Shown: piece by piece, positions 55,216-64,000 of the stretch
Layout: every line of letters starts with the position of its first letter
How positions within the stretch are numbered: the stretch's first letter is position 1
Notes under the pieces: generated by a model
Database searches by the model: none
Seen by the model: only the letters and a program-made list of their open reading frames with translations
What the model was told of the DNA's origin: nothing
Program-made: the position numbers and the translations under genes
NCBI GenBank assembly: GCA_029582165.1
Contig: CM055883.1
Location: forward strand, 17,764,501-17,828,500
Direction of reading: 5' to 3'
DNA: 64,000 nucleotides
Origin: Portulaca oleracea
Taxonomy: Eukaryota > Streptophyta > Magnoliopsida > Caryophyllales > Portulacaceae

Positions 55216-56500
55216 ATTAGCAATCTTTAATAATTAATTCCATCAATCCTGAGGCATGGTTCTTTGATATCTATACCTTTCTGAAGAATGGTATATACCC
55301 ACCAGAGGCTGGGCACCGAGCTCGGAGGGCTATCCGATTGGTGGTCGCGCAATATTACATCATTCAGGATCGTTTATACAAGAAGGCTACAATTGGTATA
55401 AATTTGTTACGTATTGATGAAGTGGAAGCCAGAGAACTGATGAAGTCCACCCATGGAGGAGAGTGTAGACCACACATGAACGGGAGGATGTTAGTAAAGG
55501 AAATTCAGCGAGCGCGATATTTCTGGTCTACGATGGAGTCAGATTGTCTTCAATTTGTAAGGAAGTGTTCAAAGTGCCAAGAGTATGCTGACCTCAAGCA
55601 TCAAGCATCATCTTATCTAACCACCTTGGCTTCGCCTTGGCATTCTCGGTGTGGGGCATTGACATCATTGGAAAGGTTTCGTCTCAGGGCACAGGAGGTC
55701 ATGAGTATATGCTGGTAGCTGTGGAATATTTTACTAAGTGGGTAGAAGTCGCTTCTTATGCAAAGAATACCTCGAAGCATGTCGCCAAGTTTATGTTGAA
55801 GAACATTATCTGCAGATATGGAGTTCCACATGAGGTGATCAGCGACAATGAGAGTCATTTTATGGGAGAATTTGCCACTCTTTTGGCAAAGTACAAGATC
55901 CAACATCATCATGCTTCTCCTTATCGGCCACAGACGAATGGAGCGGTCGAGGCTGTAAACAAGACTTTGGTGAAAATCATTAAGAAGATGGCGGTCACTT
56001 ATAGGGATTGGCCTGACAAACTCCCTTTCGCATTATGGAGGTATCGCACTTTTATTCGAACTGCAACTAGGGCTACACCCTACTCTTTAGTGTATGGAAT
56101 GGAGGCGGTCTTGCTTGTCGAGATTGTTATTCTTTCCCTAAGAATCATCACCGAGAGCCAAATTCCTAAAGTTGAATGGGCTCGGGCCAAGTACGAGGAG
56201 TTAACTTTGTTGGATGAACGCTGACTCCGCGCGTTATACAATATTCAGCTTTATCAAAGTCGAGTTACTCGCGCGTTCAACAAGAAGGTCAAAGATCAAG
56301 ATTTGATGGAAGGTGACTTAGTGTTGCAAGAAATGAGGTCTGCTCGTCAGGATCCTCGTGGCAAGTTTGCCCAGAATTGGAAATGACCTTATGTTATTAT
56401 CTCCATCACACCTGGAGGTGCTGCTCGTTTAGCAACACCTGAAGGAGAAGAGCTTATTCAACCTGTGAACCTGGATCAGTTAAAGAGGTATTATGTCTAA
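55216..56500 (+). pseudogene. pol: Tat-2 integrase
   Basis: HHCC region at 55430-55600 (KSTHGGECRPHMNG ... CSKCQEY). A frameshift at about 55638-55645 separates it from the core, which then runs open to 56224: WGIDIIGKV, ISDNESHF and NGAVEAVNK supply D, D and E. A TGA at 56222-56224 precedes the C-terminal domain ending KRYYV at 56500. Confidence 0.87.
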
Positions 56501-56593
56501 GCTATTAAGGGTTGGTACTCTTAGCTACTTAAAGAGGCATTACCTTATAAAAGCAAGCACCCGAACTGCCAATAGGCCACTTGCTTATGAGAG

Positions 56594-56624
<31 letters not shown>

Positions 56625-57053
56625 AAATGAAGAAAGGCTATAGAGTGGTTGATTTGAAAATCCTTTGGGACAAGTAAGACAAAAGGAGAGAAGAAAAAAA
56701 ATGAGGGAAAAAAAAATGAGAGACTAACTTGAAAATCCTTCGGGACAAGTTAGGTAGAAGGAGAGATTGCAAGTTTTGCTACCAAAGACGCAAGGATTGG
56801 CAAGAAGAAGATCATAGCTCGTGTTAATTCTTGTAAAACAAACTGAAATGTATTACTTCTCATATCAATAAAAGAAGTACACTCTTGATTCGATACATTT
56901 TTTGTTTTACTAATTTTAATAAAGGAAAAGCATCAAATTAAACCAATACATAGTGTACGCATTATTTCCTACATTTTATTCCATTTCTTTCCTCTCCATC
57001 CTATTTACTAGATATGCATCGAGTCCTAGTTGGAGTCGAAGTCCTTAGACCCA
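56501..57053 (+). other. Spacer after Tat-2 pol
   Basis: Contains A/G-rich runs (56585-56630 and 56690-56725) and a duplicated phrase around AATCCTT(T/C)GGGACAAGT (56665 and 56734), so the purine block is partly doubled relative to Tat-1. No gene. Confidence 0.5.
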
Positions 57054-58454
57054 TTAGTGCTCGCTTGACAAGTCTTGCTTGATTTTCCTGCATTAGGGTG
57101 AGATCCTTTTTAGTTAGAATCTGATCCAGATTCCCCAATGATAATGACACTTTTTAGCTTTGGAGCCTATCGGAGAGGAGAACGAGCACGCTTCTCACGC
57201 CATTTTACTGCGCCGATAGTAGTAGCCAACCAGCTTAGATACCCGTCGGTTGACGAAGAGGAAATGCGTTGAGGCGGTGGAACCTCAACTCCCGCTCACA
57301 TCTTCCAATATTTAACCCATGATTCGACCACCGAGCCTGGAGATGAGTGAGGTCGGGAACTTCACATAGGAGCAAAAGAATATCTAGTAGCCGTCCCATT
57401 TGGCGCATGACTCGGTCGGGGAAGTAGTAGGTGAGTTCCCCTAGGCCCAACAAAGTGATGTGAGCTGCCTTGTTTGAATGGTTGGAGAAGCATGAGACTT
57501 TCTACCATTGAATCCACCATTGGATTTCTCTGTGATCCTTCATGAAGATCACCCACTCATCTAAGATACGACGCGCATCAAATTTCCTTTTGTGTTGGCA
57601 AACGTGAGCCAGCTCCGAGGGAGTTATAGGGAAGAACACCATGCTGAGGTGTTCCATAAGCCAAATCTGAGAAGAAAGGAGATATAGTAAGCTTCTTGGT
57701 TGCAAAAAAAAAAAAGAAATATAATTAAGGAGAAATCGACAAATTGATTCCACATGGATTATTAAAATAATTCATGCAAAATCAAGAAAAAAAGTAAACA
57801 AAATAATAAAACGAGAAAATATATGTCGATACTTACTTGAAGGGTGAGGAGATTTCCCCGAAAGGTCCGAGTAGAACTCCAAAAATCAAGATCCAATAGA
57901 GTTTCCACCACCATTATGGGAGTCGGGTTGTAGCCACGGGCCATTTCATCGACGATATGGATAAGAGAAAGAGGAGCAAAACCCGAACCACCATGGTAAA
58001 GTAAAAACTCAGCCAAGATACAAAAAACCAAACCTCGTACTCGTGATGCTGGTTTGAGTTTAAGTGCTTCCGGTGATTGAAAGAATTCCACCATGGCTTG
58101 GAGATTCACCATATTGTTCACCAGAATATGCCCAAATGTACGACGGTTGAAGTTCGTCATCACCACAAATATTTCATGATAATTAGAAGCAAGAGGGGCA
58201 GTTGTTGGTGGAGCGTAGAGATTGAAGCCGAAGATGCAAGCCCATTCTTCAGGAAGAGGGCACAATCTGTTTCAAGAAAACCGAAAAACATGAAACTTCG
58301 AGTCCCAGAACGTGAAGACCGCCTTGAGAAAATCCCAGTTGATTTTTACTAGCTTAAAGCTTAGTATGAGAGATAGGTGGTAGAAAGTGTGAAGGCGTTT
58401 CTCGGGTTTCGATAAGGAATTCATCCAAAGGCCAGGTTTCTTTTCAAAAGCCAT
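57054..58454 (-). pseudogene. Antisense gene B of Tat-2: DUF7745-like protein
   Basis: Exon 1 58454-57837 from ATG (MAFEKKPGLWMNSL), intron 57836-57667 with GTAAGT donor and TTCTCAG acceptor, exon 2 57666-57054. The joint is in phase (TLQ | IWLMEHL). It keeps the FRF...CPLPEEWACIFGFN stretch that Tat-1 lost. A TGA lies after FRF (about 58272) and further small breaks follow in exon 2. The same splice sites in both copies support a real intron. Family assignment as for the Tat-1 copy. Confidence 0.7.
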
Positions 58455-58520
58455 GATTGAAGGGGTGAAGAAGATGAGAGCAAGAGGACAAGATGCGATG
58501 AAAAGAAGTGATGTCGAGAG

Positions 58521-58535
58521 TTGTTTAAATAGTGC
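58521..58535 (-). promoter_or_regulatory. TATA-like box for antisense gene B (Tat-2)
   Basis: Minus strand ACTATTTAAAC, about 70 bp upstream of the ATG at 58454. Same position as in Tat-1. Confidence 0.45.
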
Positions 58536-58968
58536 TCCAAAAGGAAACGGCGAGTTGATGTACATGCAGTATGATTGAACCAAGGGGAAAGAATCTCGCA
58601 CCAAGTTGGCACCGTGTACGTGTATACATGGGAGAAGACACGGTTTTTTGGGATCCATTAGGCGTGTTGATGTACATGCAATTGTATTTATATTCTTTGA
58701 TTTTATTTGTCTTTGATGTAATTATATGAGTCTAGTGTGTTTATTTTCTTTAAAATTCAATTCTTTGTAAACAGTATGAGATTGGTCGATAAATAAAAAA
58801 TTGGGGGCTTGCATGCATTGCATTAGATCGAGTCCAAAACATGTGCATAAAAGGAGTCTGCTTGCATTTTCATTTCTCGTTCTCGTACATTTATTTATTC
58901 TTCGTAAAAAAAAAGCAAAAAAGAGAGCATAGCATAGAAAGAGGCCTTGCCAACAATGCCAAAGTAGA
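58536..58968. other. Intergenic spacer between antisense genes A and B (Tat-2)
   Basis: Equivalent to 7167-7668. No conserved coding frame; nothing beyond AT-rich promoter-like sequence is recognised. Confidence 0.4.
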
Positions 58969-60802
58969 CTACTGAGGAGGGCCGCCAAACAAGCTTCTGA
59001 AGGCCGAATCTGCAAAAGAGTTAGGCTGAGAATCATCCTGAGTGCCAGAAGGTCCTGGCAAGAACTGGCTGGAAGGCATATTATATCCATAATCATAGGC
59101 TGGGGACTGGCTATAAGGAACAATGCACTGAGCATGGTATTAAGGTGCCCATGGATTGGGAACTCTTTTCGTTGAACCATGAAATCCACTCGATTCCGAG
59201 CAATCTTCCACCATGAATTCAGGAATGTCTGGAGACCGCTGTCTACCTCTCGAAGAACTAGCATGGGGAGCTCGAAGTTCACCCATCAGATCTTGATCCC
59301 TATGTCTGGACGATCCCGCACCTGGATCGCCATGATAGGCTCTCCTACTAGTTTCTACTGCTGAAGAATGACGAGGAGGACGCCGTGACGAACTTTCAGA
59401 ATATGGAAAACTCACATGAGAATGAGCTTCATGGTTCTCTGCACCAGCGGCTGGCATGGAACCTTGATATTGACCATCCACGAAATTCCGATCAATGAAT
59501 TCCCAAGCGTTGATGCCTTCCCTCAGCAGTACTCAAATATGGGCATATGCTTGTTGCATTAGAAAGGACCGATGAGGATCAATGCGACATGAGGAAAATC
59601 AGCCAAGGTATACGACTTACCGGGTTAGCATCAAAATATTGCAACCCTTCATGGTTTTTCGGCACGAGTGGAATGAAGCCAAACAACATGTCCTCGTCTT
59701 CTGCCTGCTCAGGTTCCTCCACATGTTGATCCAGGAGAAAGTCATTATATCGTCCCAACTGCAGAAAGACAAATTGTTAGCAAAAGAGCAAAAGCATCAT
59801 TGCATAAGCCGAAGAACTTCTTTACCCGAGCAAAAGCCAAGCGCCCTCTATGCTGAGCGGCGGTTTTTTTCAGATCATCCGCTGGAGCTATGAAATTAAT
59901 GGCAGGCTCCCCGATCAACAATCGAGCCATCTTATCTTGTGTCAAGGCCTGCTTGTCATAGATAAGCTCGGGAGGGTCAAGAGGCACCCTGGAAGGCCAT
60001 TCCCCTGTATGTTGAAAAAAAGAAGCGCTCTCCCAAGTAGAAGACAAGGCCCGGGGGACCTTCCAACAACAAGCGACGCTCTCTTACCTCGCGTGCCAAG
60101 CGAATATCATAATGGAGACCTTCCAAAAGATAGTCAATCCATGGAGATCGGACGATATCCTCCTGAAAAGAACATTATGAGCTCAAAAGAACAGAAAGAT
60201 GAAGCCAAGAAAAATTATGAGCCATACCGGTCAACGAGTGTCAATGATTCGCCTAAGGCCATTCAACTCCTTGAAGTGTTATTTTGGGCGACGGTAGTGC
60301 GACGATTCCGCCCATCGAACAGCAGCAGGGATTCTCAAGTTGACATCATGGGTTCCCCCAACTACCGGGAGAAAATATGCTAAGACCCACATCTACACAT
60401 CAGGAATGATCTTAGTAATGCAAAAAGATGAAATTTTGCACATCACAAAATTTCTAAAAAAAATTATCTAGGAGCATACCTCCAAGACTCGCCAGAGACT
60501 GCTGCACAGGTTGAGCCTCTTCGGCTCTGTAGTTCTTGGACGCCCCATTGTGTTACCACCAGTAGGACGACATGCAACCCGCATTCCTCTCACCAAGTGA
60601 GCGTAAGCGGCAGCCGACCAGTTAAAGCTTTTCATCTGACCATAATCCAAGATGTGGTGCATCCAAGAAAAGGTGATTGTGTCGCCACGATTTGCAAAGA
60701 TGGTCGCATTTATAAAATGTGCAAGCACCAGAAACTGACGCTGAGGGAGGGGCAGACTCCCAAAGTCCTCATTTTTCAAGACACCCACCAAGTGAGAATA
60801 TC
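58969..60802 (-). pseudogene. Antisense gene A of Tat-2: PMD protein, 5' truncated
   Basis: Minus strand. Remaining exons: 60802-60480 (partial PMD: NATIFANRGDT, FNWSAAAYAHLVRGM, LWRVLE), 60392-60228 (WVLAYFLPVV; exactly 55 codons), 60162-59826, 59758-59621 (46 codons, same as Tat-1) and 59553-58969 (Ser/Arg-rich tail ending FGGPPQ). Donors GTATGC, GTATGG, GTAAAG and GTAAGT and acceptors TAG, CAG and CAG are intact. The last acceptor has mutated from CAG to CAA (TGCAA, about 59554-59558). The first exon and the start of the PMD fold were lost at the LTR insertion at 60803. Confidence 0.72.
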
Positions 60803-61718
60803 TGTGGACATTTTTCCTCGCCGTTCGGGCTGCCGAACGTCCACGTTGGATGGGGGGTTTGATTCGGTGATTTGTGCTGGGGTTTAACCTTTGAAAACTC
60901 TTTAAGGAATTAATCGTACATTTCATGAATAATACTTTGTAAAATCACTTTCCCTTTACTTATGCATTTTATGAGTCCTTAAATTAAACCTTTAAGAGTG
61001 AACATCCACTTGTTCCAAGCTCTTCTAAATTTAACTCAATTTGCTCATTTAAATGTTAGGCTTGGAAGAAGGTGATTTATGCAAAACTTATTTAGAAATA
61101 TACAAAGAATGTCGTAAAGTTGCATCGATACATTGTAAAACCAGGTTAACCATAGTTTATGCAATCTTCAATGTGTTTTGGTTTGAAATGGGAGTAGCCA
61201 CCCGACTTTTTAAGGGAAAAGCCATGACAAGACCAAAAAGAAAAGAAAGAAAGACTCCGCTTGCGAAACCCAAGAATGGATTCGGGGATAAGGCTACGAA
61301 CTCGAAAAGTAAACTTTAAGAATTCGCTTCTCACAAAAGGAAAGACTCTACTAAAAGTTTTAAGTGTGCTTTTAATAAAGTTTGGAAGAAAGATAAATAA
61401 GAACTTTATAGAATTATTTCATTGAACATGAACAATAAGAATGAAAGAAAAGAATGTACAACATGTACACTTTATTCACATACGAAAGAAACAATTAAAA
61501 GTTTACATTGTGTCCTTGCTTGAGGGAAGCCTTGTCTAGCCTTTGTAGAAGCCTCTTTGGATGCCTTTGAAAGCCTTGAATACTCCTCTTGAAGATGCCA
61601 AAATGGTACTAAAAGTGGATGGAGAAAAGTATGGAAAAGGGGTGAGAAAAGGGTGGGAAAAGGCTCTTGTTGTGGTGTTTTAAGTAGTAGAAAGGTTAGG
61701 CTTTTCGTGGGTGTTGAA
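60803..61718 (-). repeat. Truncated Tat-family LTR, minus strand, inserted in Tat-2 gene A
   Basis: TGTGGACATTTTTCC at 60803 is the reverse complement of the LTR 3' end, and homology to the other LTRs continues to about 61718. The LTR 5' half (TGTAGACA end) is not found. The hairpin GTTCGG/CCGAAC is kept with a changed loop. Left flanking 5 bp are ATATC; no partner is seen on the right. Confidence 0.82.
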
Positions 61719-62660
61719 CGATGAATTTTAACAAATTTTAAGTAGTCCAAATTTAAGCCCAACTTTTATTCGATACAACTTGATTATACATGAAAAAAGA
61801 GTGTGACGTATTGTCGATGTTAGGCTTACTAGATGAAGGACCTTTGACATGTCAAAAAGAATTAAATGACAAGCTCATATACGTGAGCCAATGGATAATT
61901 AAATGGTCTTTGGTGGCTAGGGTAGGAAAGTCTATTTAATTTTTTGTCTTGTTACCCAGCTACTTAAAAAGGGGTACATAATTAAAAAGTAATAAAATAA
62001 AAATGCTCTAGGAAGGCAAGCAGAAAGTGCATGAGATTTGAACGTTTAAATGTCTGGCTCAATGTTGGAGTTAAGCAGTTAATGATCATGCTACATAACT
62101 GCACACACAACCCCCTTTCCTACTTCGGCAGCCATGTATGATGATATCTTTTTTATTTAAAAAAAACGGAGCATTTGCAGTTATCTTTTAACTACTGCTC
62201 CATCATTCAATATAAAAGCCAAGGTTGGTTCTCACATGTGGGATTCGGGATGTGTGGGTTATAAAATTTAAAGTTCATACGAGAAGAACGAAAAAGACTC
62301 AGTGAGAGAAGAAACAAAGCACAAAGCCAAGCCCTCAAACAAATCAAAGTTCAAGAATTTGAAGGTAAAACGACCATTACTGTCGTTTGTTCCCGTTCAA
62401 ACATCCACCTCTGAATTTGTTCCTCAAATGCTAACTCCAAGAAGCCATGACCCCTGTGGGAACTAAACCAAGTTCCATTAGTGCAAAGCTTGCAGAACAG
62501 TAGTCACAAGAACGATGAGTAAACCAAAAACGACATTTAAACAGCCCTCAAATCCACACTAGCGTGAGTCTTGGACTCACAACCCAAAGTCCCGACGGCA
62601 TCCGATATCGATTGGTGACGATTGATAGTCGAATAACCGTAACACCCCGAGTCCGTAAGA
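61719..62660. other. Unclassified AT-rich region with a possible promoter
   Basis: No coding domain. A clean TATAAAAG lies at 62211-62218 on the plus strand, followed by an A/G-rich leader-like stretch. This layout resembles an LTR promoter region, but I find no LTR ends. Confidence 0.4.
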
Positions 62661-62674
62661 ACTCACAAAATTTT

Positions 62675-63020
62675 GGATTCGCAAGGATCCCGGTTCGTAA
62701 GGACCAACAAATATTGGATTCGCGAGGATCTGGGTCCCTAACAACCAACAATATTGGATTCGCGAGGATCCCGGTCCCTAAGGACAAACAAATATTGGAT
62801 TCGCGAGGATCCCGATCCCTAAGGACCAACAATATTGGATTCGTGAGGATCCCGGTCCCTAAGGACCAACAAATATTGGATTCGTGAGGATTCCGGTCCC
62901 TAAGGATCAACAAATAATGGATTCGCGAGGATCCCGGTCCCTAAGGACCAACAAATATTGGATACGTGAGGATCCCAGGAACTTAAGGACCAACAAATAT
63001 TGGATTCCCGGGTCCCTAAG
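62675..63020. repeat. Minisatellite, 40-42 bp unit
   Basis: Nine units whose GGATTCG cores start at 62675, 62716, 62756, 62797, 62837, 62878, 62919, 62960 and 63002. The consensus is GGATTCGCGAGGATCCCGGT followed by CCCTAAGGACCAACAAATATT. A tenth decayed unit follows to about 63060. Open frames on both strands here arise from the repeat. Confidence 0.92.
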
Positions 63021-63060
63021 GACCCATAAAAGTTAGATCCTTAGGGATCCCGGGTTTGCA

Positions 63061-64000
63061 AAGACCCATAATCTTTGGTCTTTATGGACCCTGTTTTCTA
63101 CCGGAAGCATCAGAACCCGAACCTTGAAACTTGTGGGTTTTTGTTAGTAGACAGAGAAAGACAAATATTTTGGTTTCATTATTGTCTCATTGGGTGGCTA
63201 AATGAATGTGGTGACCATGAAGAGCATTACAGTAATATGGATACTCAAAGAAACAATAATAAATCATTATAAAAATCTCCAACATAAAGGATTTGTGCTA
63301 TGACAAATTTATTCTTTTATGAATGAGTAAAGTGATTAAAAAAAAAGAACCACTTATTACAAGCACCCTTTCGATTGAAACAAGAAACAAAAGAAATGAT
63401 TCATTGTTTTGTGCACTTGTCTTAACCAAAGGAAAAAAGGAGAATTTTGCTGTCATCATATCAATAAGGACCGAAATTTTGATGTTGATTGTGTCATGTT
63501 GCAGCAATTCTAACTCATGAGAAAGACTTGCAAACATATACGCTGATCGATAATAAAATGTTAATGGATACTCCCTCGCAAGTTAGCAAGATGTCATCAA
63601 CAAAGGTTAAGTATTACAAATTTTGGGTATGAAACATTTTCTCCATCCAAATGAAGGGCAGTATGAAAATACTTGCTGTTTCTTGATTTTCAACGGAAGT
63701 GTCAAATGGGGATGACATGGCATGGCATGCAAAACAAGAGCCTTGTTACTGACTTGTGTTTACAACAAGTAAATAATAAGTGGGGAAGAGGTAATGGGTA
63801 TTTAATGATAAAGATGTGATGTTGATCATTTACCAATGAATCTTGTGTTTTCAACGTTAACATAAGGTTTTCTGTTGGTGTTGGAGGACATAGATACACA
63901 AGCTTGGCTAATGTTGGAAGAACTGGCGCAAAGCTTGACATTTCTTAGCCACTATCATTGTTTTTGATGAGGATAGTTTGATGGGTCAGGGGGTACATAT
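63061..64000. other. Unannotated AT-rich tail
   Basis: About 940 bp. Reading frames on both strands are under 80 codons and low in complexity. I recognise no transposon terminus, RNA gene or domain. Confidence 0.4.

Larger units (their letters stand above)
47895..60802 (+). mobile_element. Tat-2: Ty3/gypsy Tat-lineage element, 5' LTR to antisense gene A
   Basis: It has 5' LTR, primer site, leader, gag, protease-less pol and the antisense gene pair. Sequence is colinear with Tat-1 from about 52563 onward. It is cut at 60803 by a reversed LTR of the same family, so its 3' LTR is missing. The 5-bp sequence before the LTR is CTCAC; the matching right copy is not in the window. Confidence 0.9.

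Noticed and set aside
62548..62913. Long repetitive ORFs on both strands
   Set aside because: They arise because the 41-bp minisatellite lacks stops in some frames.

Overview
This is nuclear DNA from a flowering plant, almost certainly a eudicot (a Caryophyllales-type genome is only a guess). Nearly every base belongs to transposable elements stacked inside one another. I found no intact host gene, no rRNA or tRNA gene and no CRISPR array.

Layout. 1-12606 is the 3' part of a Ty3/gypsy Tat-lineage element ("Tat-1"): a decayed pol with protease, RT, RNase H, a second (archaeal-type) RNase H and integrase, then two antisense spliced genes, a polypurine tract and the 3' LTR. It sits in the 3' end of an Athila element (12607 to about 15395). 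From 15976 to 42882 there is a stack. A minus-strand LTR ("R") next to a tRNA-iMet primer site is interrupted by a solo LTR ("S", 18050-36577, target duplication TCAAC). S holds a small TG...CA element ("T", 19721-34297, duplication CTGTA). T holds a complete Athila element (20351-33559, duplication AGGAA). The AAT microsatellite of R is also split by two tandem non-autonomous Helitrons (36684-41030 and 41037-42609), the first carrying a captured piece of a cellulose-synthase-like C gene. 42883-47894 is a minus-strand Athila fragment split by a Tat-type solo LTR (44884-46600, duplication AAATC). 47895-60802 is a second Tat element ("Tat-2") with 5' LTR, tRNA-Arg primer site, broken gag, a pol lacking protease, and the same two antisense genes; it is cut at 60803 by a truncated minus-strand LTR of its own family. 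The last 2.3 kb hold an unclassified AT-rich region, a roughly 41-bp minisatellite, and sequence I do not recognise.

How the genes work together. In each retroelement, gag and pol would make the particle, protease, reverse transcriptase/RNase H and integrase; every copy here has stops or frameshifts. The Athila element adds an envelope-position ORF of the ATHILA ORF-1 type. The Tat elements add two convergently transcribed genes: gene A encodes a plant-mobile-domain (PMD) protein and gene B a protein resembling DUF7745. Each has its own TATA box and GT-AG introns. Those introns are antisense to the genomic RNA, so they would not be spliced out during retrotransposition.

The most interesting signals are this PMD + DUF7745 antisense cassette, repeated stem-loop plus polypurine modules around the Athila envelope-position ORF, and arrays of a 12-bp near-palindrome (GCTCG-NN-CGAGC) in Athila LTRs and spacer, in opposite orientations.
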